64,000 nt of DNA, taken from contig CAWBDS010000003.1 of NCBI GenBank assembly GCA_963787645.1, positions 682,001 to 746,000 of the forward strand, given 5' to 3'. Positions 26,216 through 34,856 of the stretch are shown piece after piece (the first letter of the stretch is position 1; the number at the start of each line of letters is the position of its first letter). The translations under genes were made by a program, and so were the position numbers. Under the pieces are notes generated by a model that saw nothing but the letters and a program-made list of their open reading frames with translations, was not told where the DNA came from and searched no databases. This DNA is from Palsa-504 sp963787645 (GTDB taxonomy: Bacteria; Actinomycetota; Actinomycetes; Streptosporangiales; Streptosporangiaceae).

Positions 26216-26985
26216 GTGAAGGGGCTGCGGCGCGAGGAGGTCGCGCTGCTGGCCGGGGTCAGCATCGACTACTACGTCCGCATGGAGCGGGGGCACCTGG
26301 CCGGCCTATCCGACGCCGTGCTGGAGGGCATCGCGGGCGCGCTGCAGCTCGACGAGGCCGAGCGGGCCCACCTGTTCGACCTGGCTCGCGCCGCGCAGCC
26401 CGCGCCGCCCCGGCAGCGGCGGACCAAGACTTCCGGGGTGACCGACGGCATCCAGCAGGTCCTGAACGCCATCACCGATGCTCCGGCCTGGGTCCGCAAC
26501 GCCCGGCATGACATGCTGGCCGCCAGCCGGATGGCCCGCGCCCTGTACGCCCCGCTGTTCGCCGACCCGCGCAGGCCGGTCGACAACGCCCGCTTCGTGT
26601 ACCTCGACCCGCCGCGCGCGACTTCTTCGCCGACTGGCCGCGCGCCGCCGACGACATTGCCGCCATGCTGCGCTCGGAGGCGGGCCGCAACCCCCACGAC
26701 AAGCAGCTCATCGAGCTGATCGGCGAGCTGTCCACGCGCAGCGAGGAGTTTCGCTCCCGGTGGGCCGCGCACAACGTCCGGTTCCACCGCACCGGGCACA
26801 AGCGACTTCATCATCCGGTCGTCGGCACCCTGGACCTAGACTTCGAGGCCATGGAGTTCCCCGCTTATCCCGGCCTCACGCTGCCGATCTACACCGCGGC
26901 CGCGGGCACCCCGGCCGCCGACGCCCTCCAGCTGCTGGCCAGCTGGGCCGCCACCACGTCCCGGTCGGAGGTGGCCGGTGCCTGA
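26216..26985 (+). CDS. XRE-family regulator with MmyB-like ligand domain, frameshifted and short at the N-terminus
   Basis: The frame from GTG 26216 begins VKGLRREEVALLAGVSIDYYVRMERG, the middle of an XRE helix-turn-helix. The 30-40 residues that usually precede it are missing or out of frame. The MmyB-like ligand-binding domain follows and shifts frame near 26610-26650, resuming at RDFFADWPRAADDIAAMLRSEAGRNPHDKQL and ending at the 26985 stop. At least one indel is needed, and the 5' end also looks damaged. It overlaps the next gene by eight bases. Confidence 0.68.
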
Positions 26986-27712
26986 GGCTGGCCTGCTCGA
27001 GAAGTTCCTGGCGGGCGGCCAGGTCGACGCGGCGGTGTTCGCGCTGCGGCCGGATTACCGGGCCATGCTGCTGGCCGTCGACGGGCTGGTCCCCGGTCCC
27101 AGCGACCCGGCCAGCGAGGCGCTGCTCCAGGCGGCCGAGGGCGCGGCTCGCCAGGCACTGCACGACCGGCCGGCCGAGGATCTGCCGCACGTGGCCGCGT
27201 GGCGGGACGCGTACCGGGCGTTCGGGGCCAAGCCGCAGCGCACCCGCAACAGCCTGGAGGCGCTGCTGCGTCGGGCGCCCGCCGGGCTGCCCCGGGTCAA
27301 CCGGCTCACCGACCTGTACAACGCGGTCTGCGTACTGCACCAGATCCCGCTCGGCGGGGAAGACCTGACCCGCTACACCGGTGCGCCGCGGCTGGTCCGC
27401 GCGACCGGCGCGGAGCCGTTCGATACCGTGGCCGACGGGGACGCGGTGATCGAGCATCCTGACCCCGGCGAGGTGGTGTGGTGCGACGACGCGGGCGTGA
27501 CCTGCCGGCGCTGGAACTGGCGGCAGGCCCGCCGTACCCAGCTGCGCGAGGACACCACCGCGGCGCTGTTCATCCTCGACGCTCTCGACCCGGTATCCGA
27601 CCAGGAGCTGGACGCCGCCACCGACGATCTGGTCACCCACCTGAACCGGCTCGGACCCGGTATCGCGGTGGCCCGACGCGTGATCGCGCGGTCCCCGCTA
27701 CTGCCAGGCTAG
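26978..27712 (+). CDS. B3/B4 domain protein (PheT-editing-domain-like)
   Basis: The 244-residue protein matches free-standing B3/B4 domain proteins, which resemble the editing domain of the phenylalanyl-tRNA synthetase beta chain. Its elements are FGAKPQRTRNSLEALLRR, LPRVNRLTDLYNAVCVLHQIPLGGED, GEVVWCDDAGVTCRRWNWRQ and TTAALFILDAL. Such proteins may clear mischarged tRNAs or have another RNA-linked role. It starts at GTG 26978 inside the regulator's last codons and is probably co-transcribed with it. Its end overlaps the convergent NmrA-like gene. Confidence 0.82.
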   Translation: MPEAGLLEKFLAGGQVDAAVFALRPDYRAMLLAVDGLVPGPSDPASEALLQAAEGAARQALHDRPAEDLPHVAAWRDAYRAFGAKPQRTRNSLEALLRRAPAGLPRVNRLTDLYNAVCVLHQIPLGGEDLTRYTGAPRLVRATGAEPFDTVADGDAVIEHPDPGEVVWCDDAGVTCRRWNWRQARRTQLREDTTAALFILDALDPVSDQELDAATDDLVTHLNRLGPGIAVARRVIARSPLLPG

Positions 27713-28444
27713 CCAGCCGGCGAACGTCGGCCCGGCGCGGCGCGCGCTCGCGCCGGGCAGCAGGCCGCCGTCGGCCTGCAGGCCGGCGTCAGGGTCGGCC
27801 GGGTTGCGGCCCGCCCGCACCGTGGCGGGGGCGCCGCGGTGCGCGGCGAGCATCCGGGCCAGCTCCTCGAGGTTCTCCTCGCGCGGCCCGGCGATCTCGA
27901 TGATCTCGCCCGTCGCGGGCCCGGAGACGGCGACGTCGGCGATCACTTCGGCGACCGTCCGGGCCGCAACGATCTGCGTGCGCATCTCCGGTACGGTGGC
28001 GACGTCGCCCTGCGTGCCCCAGTCCAGCAGCTGGCCGACGAACTCGTGGAACTGTGCGGCGCGGACGATCCGCACCGGGATGGGGCCGGACGTCCAGGCC
28101 CGCTCGTGCGCGATCTTGGCCGCGCCGTAGCCGCCGGTGAACGCGTCGATGTTGATGATCGACACCACCACGGCCCGCTGGACCCGGGCCCGCACGCCCG
28201 CCTGCTGCAGGTTGTGTGCGGCCGTGACGAAGAACTCCGTGGCCGTCCGCTCTTCCGCCGACGGGCTGGTGGCCGCGTCGATGACGACCTCGGCGCCGGC
28301 CAGGGCTTTATCGAGCCCTTCACCGGTGATGACGTCCACCCCGGTGGCCCGGGAGATGGCTGCGACCTCGTGCCCGCGTTCGGTGAGAACCTCGGCGACG
28401 TGCCGCCCAAGCCGGCCGGTCGCCCCGGCAACTGCGATCTTCAT
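27698..28444 (-). CDS. NmrA-like NAD(P)-binding protein
   Basis: From ATG 28444 the 248-residue protein starts MKIAVAGATGRLGRHVAEVL, a Rossmann GxxGxxG motif of the atypical SDR/NmrA group. Catalytic Tyr/Lys pairs of classical SDRs are not obvious, so it may act as a redox sensor or an isomerase/reductase of unknown substrate. The MFS transporter at 28510 diverges from it, with 65 bases between for the promoters. Confidence 0.82.
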   Translation of the reverse strand: MKIAVAGATGRLGRHVAEVLTERGHEVAAISRATGVDVITGEGLDKALAGAEVVIDAATSPSAEERTATEFFVTAAHNLQQAGVRARVQRAVVVSIINIDAFTGGYGAAKIAHERAWTSGPIPVRIVRAAQFHEFVGQLLDWGTQGDVATVPEMRTQIVAARTVAEVIADVAVSGPATGEIIEIAGPREENLEELARMLAAHRGAPATVRAGRNPADPDAGLQADGGLLPGASARRAGPTFAGWLAWQ

Positions 28445-28509
28445 GATGTGCTCCTCCGTGTTGTTCTGTTCACGGCTACGACGAAGCACGGCCGGGCAAG
28501 GTAACAAGC

Positions 28510-29748
28510 GTGCCGGCAACTGCTGAGCAGCCCGGGCCGGCCGCCCGCTGGCGGCGGACGGTCACGGCCGCGTTCGGGCTGGGCGGGATCACGGTCTCGG
28601 CGTGGGGGCCGCGGCTGCCGGCCATCAAGGCGGACCTGGGCGTCGGCACGGCCACCATCGGGCTGCTCGTGGCGGGCGTGACGGTCGGAGCCATCCTCGG
28701 GCTGCTCGCCTCGACTCCGGTCCTGCACCGGCTGGGCGGCCGCCGGGCCATCACCGCCGCGCTGCTGATCATCGCGGTCGCGCTGGCTCTCATGGGCGCG
28801 GCCCTCATGGTCCGTTCGGTGCCGCTGGTGGCGGTGGCCCTGGCCATCGTCGGGCTGGGCGTCGGTGGCCTCGACGTGCTGATCAACGTGGAGGGCTCCG
28901 CCGTCGAGCGGGCGGTCGGGCGCACCCTGATGCCGATGATGCACGGCGCCTGGTCGGTCGGGGCCGCGGTCGGGTCGGGCATCGGCGCGGCCTGCGCGGC
29001 GCTGGGCGTCACCCCGGCGGCGCAGCTCATCGCCGAAGCCGCGGTCATCGCGGCCGCCGCGGTTACCGCGATCGCGCCGGGGATTCCGCGCGGCGGTCGT
29101 GACGCGGCCGAGACGGCGTTGCCGGACCGCAGGCTCCGGCAGTGGCTGCGCGGCTGGCTGGACTGGCGGCTGCTGCTCATCGGCGTGGTCATGCTGGGCG
29201 TCGAACTCGGCGAGGGTTCGGCGAACAACTGGCTGACCCTGGCGGTACGGAACGACCACGGGCAGAGCGCCGCGGTGGCGGCCCTGTTCTTCACCGCGTT
29301 CGCCGCGGGCGAGGCACTGACCCGGATCTTCGGCGGGCCGATCGTCGATCGCCTCGGCCGCGTCCGCACCGTCCGCGTCACCACCGCGCTCGGCGTGGTC
29401 GGCATGGTGGCGTTCATCGAGGCCGGGAACCGCTGGATCGTCCTGGCCGGCGTGCTGCTGTGGGCGGTGGGCGTCTCGATGGGCTTCCCGCTCGGCATGT
29501 CCGCGGCCGCGGAAAGCGGCCCCGATCCGGCCGCGCGGGTCAGCGTGGCCGCCTCGATCGGATACTTCGCCAACCTGGCCGGACCGCCGGTGATTGGCGT
29601 GCTCGCTCAGTCGGCCGGGCTGCTCCCCGCCCTGTGGCTGATCGTGGCGCTGTTCGGGGCCGCCTTCGCCGCGGCCGGCTCGTTCCGGCGTCAAGCGGTT
29701 CCGGCGTTAAGCGGTGAGTGCGGTCAGCAGGCGGGGACTCTCGGGTGA
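28510..29748 (+). CDS. MFS transporter
   Basis: The 412-residue protein starts at GTG 28510 and has twelve hydrophobic segments. The inner loop VLHRLGGRRAITAALLI and its repeat VDRLGRVRTVRVTTALGV are the MFS motif A in both halves. It looks like a drug or metabolite exporter of the YbjJ/FucP-like type; its substrate is unknown. The last 40 bases overlap the convergent cupin gene, and the C-terminal residues after FRRQAVPALSG are poorly family-like. Confidence 0.8.
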   Translation: MPATAEQPGPAARWRRTVTAAFGLGGITVSAWGPRLPAIKADLGVGTATIGLLVAGVTVGAILGLLASTPVLHRLGGRRAITAALLIIAVALALMGAALMVRSVPLVAVALAIVGLGVGGLDVLINVEGSAVERAVGRTLMPMMHGAWSVGAAVGSGIGAACAALGVTPAAQLIAEAAVIAAAAVTAIAPGIPRGGRDAAETALPDRRLRQWLRGWLDWRLLLIGVVMLGVELGEGSANNWLTLAVRNDHGQSAAVAALFFTAFAAGEALTRIFGGPIVDRLGRVRTVRVTTALGVVGMVAFIEAGNRWIVLAGVLLWAVGVSMGFPLGMSAAAESGPDPAARVSVAASIGYFANLAGPPVIGVLAQSAGLLPALWLIVALFGAAFAAAGSFRRQAVPALSGECGQQAGTLG

Positions 29749-30198
29749 GGCCTCGTCCGGCGGTCCCGGCGTGCGCTGGAGCAGGCCATCGATGATCTCG
29801 TAGTAGCCGATGGCGCGCAGCGGCGGCGAGTAGACGTGGATGGTGACCGACCCGGCGTCGTGGTCCATCCGGTGGATGCCGGACCCGGGGAAGGAGAACG
29901 AGTCGCCGGGACCGTAGCGGTGCACGCGTCGCGGGCCGCCGATCGGCAGGCCCTCGTTGGTGACGCTCCCCTCGATCACGTAGACGCCAACGGCGGAGCC
30001 GTCGTGGTCGTGATAGCCGGTGTCCCGCCGTTCCGGCATGACGTTCAGCCAGCAGACCGAGTGCTCATCGTGCCAGAGCATGACGGAACCGCTGGCCCAG
30101 GCCTCGGCCAGGGTGGCCGGATCGAGCAGTTCCGCGGCGCGCCGGGCCCGGGTGACACACTCGCCGGGCGGCAATGGACCGCCGCTCGCATCCGTCAT
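29707..30198 (-). CDS. cysteine dioxygenase-like cupin protein
   Basis: The 163-residue cupin has the iron-binding motif YHDHDGSAVGVYVIEGSVTNE and a second motif GSGIHRMDHDAGSVTIHVYSPPL, the layout of cysteine dioxygenase and related thiol dioxygenases. These enzymes oxidise cysteine, or a similar thiol, to the sulphinate in the cytosol. It lies near, but is not linked to, the metX-metY genes. The 150 bases upstream carry only the leader of the gene interrupted by the IS110 element. Confidence 0.82.
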   Translation of the reverse strand: MTDASGGPLPPGECVTRARRAAELLDPATLAEAWASGSVMLWHDEHSVCWLNVMPERRDTGYHDHDGSAVGVYVIEGSVTNEGLPIGGPRRVHRYGPGDSFSFPGSGIHRMDHDAGSVTIHVYSPPLRAIGYYEIIDGLLQRTPGPPDEASPESPRLLTALTA

Positions 30199-30367
30199 CG
30201 GGGATTCTCCTCATCTGCGGCCATCCAGCGGAAGGTAGGTGCCACGCCAGTACAGCAGCGGAGCGGCGCCGTCGTCACCGGTGTCTACCCGGGCCAGACC
30301 GCGGCCACCCGGGCCGTAGCCGCGGCCGGCTGAGGAGGAAGCCCGCATGACACTCCCTGTGTCAACC

Positions 30368-31618
30368 TCAGGCCGCGATCTGCTGAGCGGATTGTCTGGC
30401 GAGCGCGGCGGCGGCTCCGTGCGCGGCGGGGTCGTAGGGGACGCCGTCGATCCAGCAGCGGTAGATGACGCGGATCCAGGCGCGGGCCAGGACGCGTGTG
30501 GCGTGCGGGTGGTCCTTACCGCTGGTGCGGGCGTCGTTGTAGATTTTGGCGGCCCAGGGGCTGGCGTGGCGGCTGTTGCCGGCGAAGGTGGTGACCGCGG
30601 CGCGGAACCGTTTGTTGCAGGCCCAGCGGAAGTGGACGGAGCGGTGCTTGCCGGATTCTTTGGTGACCGGGGTGACCCCGGCGAGGGCGGCGACGGAGTC
30701 GGGCGCGGCGTAAGCTTCCCGGCAGTCGCCCCACTCGGCGAGCACCTGGGCGGCGTTGATCTGACCCGACCTTGGCAGCGACGTGAAGATCGCGCCGTCC
30801 GGGTGCTCCCCGAGGTGGGCGGCGACGGAGCGGTCGAGGTTCTTCACCGAGACGTTCAGGGCGGTGAGCACGCCGACCGCTGCGAGCACGGCGTCACGCA
30901 GCCCCTCGGTGAGCGACTCGCGGCTGGTGCCCGCGGGCGCGGCGCGCAGCCGGGCGAGCAGCTCGGCTGCGGTGCGCCGGCCGCAGTAGCCGTGCTTGAT
31001 CATGAACGCGGCCATCCGTTTCTCGCCCAGGTGCGCGGCGGCGGCCGGGGTGGGGTAGCGGGTGAGGAACTCCAGGCTGACCGGCGACTCGACGTCGGCG
31101 AAGATGGCTTTAGCGCCGGGCCAGTGCGCGTCCAGCAGCGCCGGCAGCTGGCTGGTGGCCGCGACCCGCATCTCGACCAGGTCGCCGCGGGCCCGCACGA
31201 CGGTACGCAGCGCCCTGGTCTGGTCGGAATAGGGAGGAGCGGCGGTCAGCTTGTGCGCCCGCAGCCGCAGGTACTCCGCGATCACCGCGGCGTCCCCGGC
31301 GTCGGATTTGGCGCCCGAGAGCACCTCGCCGTCGCGCCAGGTCTTGATCGCGTTCGGCTTGACCGGCACGACCGGGTGCCCGGCCTCCAGCAGCAGGTCC
31401 ACCAGGCGGCCGTCCGGCCGCTCGATGGCAACCGGCATATCGCCGGCCTCGCCGTAGCGGGCCAGCCGGCGGATCAGCGCGGCGATCCCGTCCGCGGAAT
31501 GCTCGATCGTGAACGCGGCCGCGATCTTGCCCGCGGCGTCGGTCACGCACACGGCGTGGGTGTCGGCGGCCCAGTCGATCCCGGTGAAAAACAGCGCGTC
31601 AGGCAGCGCAAACGGCAC
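30368..31618 (-). CDS. IS110-family transposase (DEDD recombinase)
   Basis: The 416-residue protein starts at GTG 31618 after GGAGGAG. The N-terminal DEDD RuvC-like domain shows Asp in FTGIDWAADTHAV, Glu in VAIERPDGRLV and the Asp pair in KSDAGDAAVIAEYLR. The C-terminal Transposase_20 domain has SLPRSGQINAAQVLAEWGD and ALAGVTPVTKESGKHRSVHFRWACNKRF with the conserved Ser. The frame is intact, so the element may be active. IS110 recombinases are guided by a bridge RNA made from the noncoding end next to the gene. Confidence 0.93.
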   Translation of the reverse strand: MPFALPDALFFTGIDWAADTHAVCVTDAAGKIAAAFTIEHSADGIAALIRRLARYGEAGDMPVAIERPDGRLVDLLLEAGHPVVPVKPNAIKTWRDGEVLSGAKSDAGDAAVIAEYLRLRAHKLTAAPPYSDQTRALRTVVRARGDLVEMRVAATSQLPALLDAHWPGAKAIFADVESPVSLEFLTRYPTPAAAAHLGEKRMAAFMIKHGYCGRRTAAELLARLRAAPAGTSRESLTEGLRDAVLAAVGVLTALNVSVKNLDRSVAAHLGEHPDGAIFTSLPRSGQINAAQVLAEWGDCREAYAAPDSVAALAGVTPVTKESGKHRSVHFRWACNKRFRAAVTTFAGNSRHASPWAAKIYNDARTSGKDHPHATRVLARAWIRVIYRCWIDGVPYDPAAHGAAAALARQSAQQIAA

Positions 31619-31852
31619 AGAAACTCCTCCAGATGGCAGCGACGACCCGGCGAGGAGGACAGCTACCGGGTGGTCACTAACCGGCGCTCTGCGGCGCGTC
31701 TCCCTGTTGCCAGTCCGTGTCCCCGCAGAAACCGGGGGCGGTGGTGTCATGCTGGCCGTTTTCCGGCGACCGCCACAGACCGTCACCCCGGCTCCCGCCG
31801 AGTCCCAACAACGAGCACCATATCGGTACCCATGAGAAAGATGGTGCCCTAG
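31619..31852 (-). ncRNA. candidate bridge RNA region of the IS110 element
   Basis: In IS110-group elements the noncoding end upstream of the recombinase gene is known to encode a bridge RNA with target- and donor-binding loops. The matching region here is about 230 bases, long enough. It contains inverted arms GCACCAT (31815-31821) and ATGGTGC (31841-31847) close to the outer end. No folding could be run, so the exact RNA ends and guide loops are not given. Confidence 0.4.
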
Positions 31853-33001
31853 TGACCGCCACCCCGCTGGCCGTCCTGGACCTGGTCCCGATCTCGTCCG
31901 GGTCGACCGCGACCCAGGCGCTGCGAAACAGCATCGACTTGGCCCAGCAGGCCGAACGGCTCGGCTATGCCCGCTACTGGTTCGCCGAGCACCATCTCAA
32001 CCCGGGCGTGGCCGGAACGTCCCCGGCCGTGGTGCTGGCGCTGATCGCCGCCGCGACGTCGGCGATCCGGCTCGGCTCCGGGGCGGTGCAGATGGGGCAC
32101 CGCACCGCGCTGTCCACGGTCGAGGAGTTCGGCCTGCTCGACGCGCTGCACCCGGGTCGTTTCGATCTGGGTCTGGGCCGCTCCGGCCCGCCTCGCGAGC
32201 CCAAGGTGCCCGCGCTGGCCGGAGGTGGCGGGCCCGTGGTTAACGGCCGGGCCGCGGTGATGGTGGCCTGGCGGACCCCGAACGGGCTGCTCATCCCGCC
32301 TCGGTTCTCCCCCAAGCACCTGCTCGGCTCGCCGCGGTTCGCCCTGCAGCGCACGCTGCTGCAGTTGCCGCACGCGGAGCCGCAGAACTACACCGAGCAG
32401 GTCGGCGACGTGCTCGCGCTGATCGCCGGGAGCTACCGGTCCGCGGAGGGAGAAGAAGCCCATGTGGTGCCCGGCGAGGGCGCGGCCCCGCAGGTGTGGA
32501 TCCTGGGCAGCAGCGGCGGTGAGAGCGCCGAGGTGGCCGGCGCGAACGGGCTGCGCTTCGCCGCGAACTACCACGTCAGCCCCGCCACCGTGCTCGAGGC
32601 GGCGGACGGCTACCGGGCCGCGTTCCGGCCGTCCGCGCAGCTCAGCCTGCCGTACGTCAGCGTGTCGCCGACGTGGTGGTGGCCGGGACCGAGGCCGAGG
32701 CCCGGGAGCTGGCCACCGGCTACGGCCTGTGGGTGCGCAGCATCCGCACCGCCGCGGGCGCCATTCCGTCCCCACTCCCGAGCATGGCCGCCGCCACGTA
32801 TGGAGCGACGCCGACCGTGAGCTGGTCGCCGACCGCATCGACACCCAGTTCGTCGGCAACCCGGCGCAGGTCGCCGACCAGCTGGAGGGTCTCCGCGACG
32901 CGGCCGGGGCCGACGAGCTGATCATCACCACCATCACCCACGACCACGCCGACCGGCTCCGCTCCTATCAGCTGCTCGCCGAGGAATGGGCCCGACGCTG
33001 A
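31852..33001 (+). CDS. LLM-class flavin-dependent oxidoreductase, two frameshifts, IS110 at its start
   Basis: The protein is luciferase-like (MTATPLAVLDLVPISSGSTATQALRNSIDLAQQAERLGYARYWFAEHHL...), in the group whose members use FMN or F420. The frame breaks near 32668 (after LPYVSVS; it resumes at DVVVAGTEAEARELATGYG) and again near 32775 (it resumes at HVWSDADRELVADRIDTQFVGNP), ending at 33001. The present GTG start at 31852 is made by the insertion junction; the original ATG and ribosome site lie on the far side of the element. The gene is probably not expressed well, if at all. Confidence 0.78.
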
Positions 33002-33027
33002 CCCCGCTCTTATAGGGTGCTCGGGAT

Positions 33028-33633
33028 ATGCCCAGCTATGTTGCCTTGCTGCGCGGCATCAACGTCGGCGGCCGGAACCGGGTGGCGATGGCCGATCTGC
33101 GGCTGGTCGCGGAATCACTCGGGCACACCCAGGTCAGCACGTACATTCAGAGCGGCAACCTCATCTTCACCAGCCCGGAAGCCAGCGTGAGCACCCTGGC
33201 CGATGCCCTGGAGCGGGAGATCGCCCGGGCGCTCCCGGTGCGGCCCGCGGTCGTGGTGCTCTCACGGGCCGACCTGGCCCAGGTGATCGCGGACAACCCC
33301 TTCCCGGGCGAGACGGACCCGCGCTACCTGCACGCCGTATTCCGGCGGACAGAAATGACGCCGGACGCCATCGCGGCCATCGCCGCCGCGCGGGAATCGG
33401 CCCAGGCCAAGGGTAGCCGGGACGAGGCCATCGTCGTCGGGCGGACGCTGTTCCTGAGCACGCCCGACGGGCTCGGGCGCAGCGAACTGGCGGCGCGACT
33501 GGCCCGCTCCAGCGGGCAAGCGGCAGGGACGACCCGGAACTGGGCGACGGTGACCCGGCTGTTGAGCATGCTCGATGCAGCCGCTGGATGGCCAGGCGAG
33601 TTACCCGGGCGGGGTGGCGGGCTGTGGCTGTAG
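33028..33633 (+). CDS. DUF1697 family protein
   Basis: The 201-residue protein starts MPSYVALLRGINVGGRNRVAMADLR, the DUF1697 hallmark, followed by STYIQSGNLIFTS and a late TTRNWATVTRL motif. The function is unknown. Family members normally end shortly after the NWATVT motif. Here the frame goes on for about 25 residues over the 3' end of the decayed HNH gene on the other strand, so the natural stop may have been lost in that rearrangement. Confidence 0.85.
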   Translation: MPSYVALLRGINVGGRNRVAMADLRLVAESLGHTQVSTYIQSGNLIFTSPEASVSTLADALEREIARALPVRPAVVVLSRADLAQVIADNPFPGETDPRYLHAVFRRTEMTPDAIAAIAAARESAQAKGSRDEAIVVGRTLFLSTPDGLGRSELAARLARSSGQAAGTTRNWATVTRLLSMLDAAAGWPGELPGRGGGLWL

Positions 33634-34785
33634 ATGGTCTTGCCGTCTGGGCTTCGGATGGTGCTGGTGCCGTCGGGGTAGGCGGTCAGCGTCCAGCCGA
33701 GCTGGTGCAGCAGGACGAGGTGGTGCCACCAGCATTATGCGGATTTCCGCATAAGTGGCACAGCGTGATCAGGTCTTCGACCGCGCCCGGGTCGATGTCG
33801 CCGGTGACCACGGGGATGATCATCGCGTCGTAGGCGATCTCCCGGGCGGCGTCGCCTTCCAGCCACGCGCCGCCGTCGCCGGGCGACACCGAGGCGGCGG
33901 CGCGGTGCGCGGCCCACCGGGCCCGGTACTGCTCGATCCACTTGTCCTGCAGGGCCGAGTCGCCGTCCCGCTCCATGAGCTCGGCGAAGTAGATGTGCAC
34001 CAGGGCCTTGACCGGCTGCCCGGCCCGCTTGGGCAGCAGCCCCGAAGCCAGCAGGCGGCGCATCGCCTCGGCCAGCGCGGCGTGGTATCGCTGCGGCCGG
34101 GTCCGCAGATCCTCGCCACCCTCCGGTGCGGACAGGGCGTCCAGGACCGCTCGCACCATGGCCGCGCACTGCGGGTGAGGCCGCCATGCAGGACCCCGGC
34201 ACCGTCCATGGTGGCGTCCAAGGACAGCGTCCGGTCCAGATCCTGGCCGCCGTCGGGGTCGGGCTGCGCGGTGCGGGCAAGGATCTCCGCGCAGATCTGG
34301 GCCAGGCCGCGCAGGCCGGCCCGGACCGGGCCGCGGCAACCAGGATCACCTCGGCTTCGTCCCGGCACTCCTCCGGAATGGCCCGGGTCCACTTCGCCAG
34401 CTGCAGGGCAACTGACTTGGCGATGACATGGCCCTCGGTCAGCGCCGCGAGCAGGACCGGGTGGTCGCGGGCCAGCCGCTGAACCGCCTGGTGCTCGCCG
34501 GCCTGGCCCTTGGTAACCAGGGTCACGTGCACCAGCCAGGCCCGGGTGCTCCGCTGCCCGTCGCCGACCGAGCCGTCCTGGGCATCGAACGCCACCAGCA
34601 GCCGGCCCCGCACCGCGGCCTGCACCGCGTCGATCCGCTCCAGCGCGCAGCCGCCGCGCCCGCTGCTCATCGGTCAGCTAAACGGGATCGGTCCCCGCCA
34701 GGGAGACCATCATCGACTCGATGGCCTCCAGCTCGTCGGCGGGGACCGTCATCGCATTCACCTCCCCGGTGGCCGGATCGGGCAT
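33601..34785 (-). pseudogene. DUF222/HNH endonuclease gene, heavily degraded
   Basis: Pieces of one DUF222-HNH protein can be followed in order. MPDPATGEVNAMTVPADELE to TDPV starts at 34785 and is followed by an in-frame TAG, then LTDEQRARRLRA. A shifted frame carries LERIDAVQAAVRGRLLVAF; two more frames carry AQICAEILARTAQPDPDGGQ and AALAEAMRRLLASGLLPKRAGQPVKALVHI, up to VEDLITLC. The central HNH part is absent. The gene resumes at HHLVLLHQLGWTLTAYPDG and stops at 33601. The gap holds a long palindrome. A nonsense codon, at least three shifts and an internal deletion make this a real pseudogene. Confidence 0.85.
33723..33761. repeat. long palindrome at the deletion point of the HNH gene
   Basis: The inner arms TTATGCGGA (33735-33743) and TCCGCATAA (33746-33754) are a perfect 9-bp inverted repeat with a 2-base centre. 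Outer arms GTGCCAC (33723-33729) and GTGGCAC (33755-33761) pair as well, leaving CAGCA unpaired on one side. The inner sequence is markedly AT-richer than its surroundings. It lies exactly where the central part of the HNH gene is missing. It looks like a recombinase site or an excision scar, not a terminator. Confidence 0.75.
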
Positions 34786-34856
34786 TCTGTCTGATCCGAC
34801 TCTAGCCGGGGGTACGACATTTCCGGCTGTTCTAGAGCCGCATTCGATCACTGTTT

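Larger units (their letters stand above)
30352..31852 (-). mobile_element. IS110-family insertion sequence, about 1.5 kb, in the start codon of an oxidoreductase gene
   Basis: The element contains one transposase gene on the minus strand. The borders are inferred from the target. Left of it a GGAGGA site (30334-30339) leads into GCATGAC (30345-30351). On the right the oxidoreductase gene resumes as TGACCGCCACCCC from 31853. Joining the flanks through the shared TGAC gives a normal ribosome site and an ATG ACC GCC start. IS110 elements make no long target duplication and have no terminal inverted repeats, which fits. The 5' noncoding end (31619-31852) is about 230 bases and the 3' end is very short. 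Confidence 0.75.

Noticed and set aside
30346..31751. CATGACAC (30346-30353) and GTGTCATG (31744-31751) as terminal inverted repeats of the IS
   Set aside because: IS110 elements lack terminal inverted repeats, and the gene-junction evidence puts the right end about 100 bases further out. The match is probably chance.
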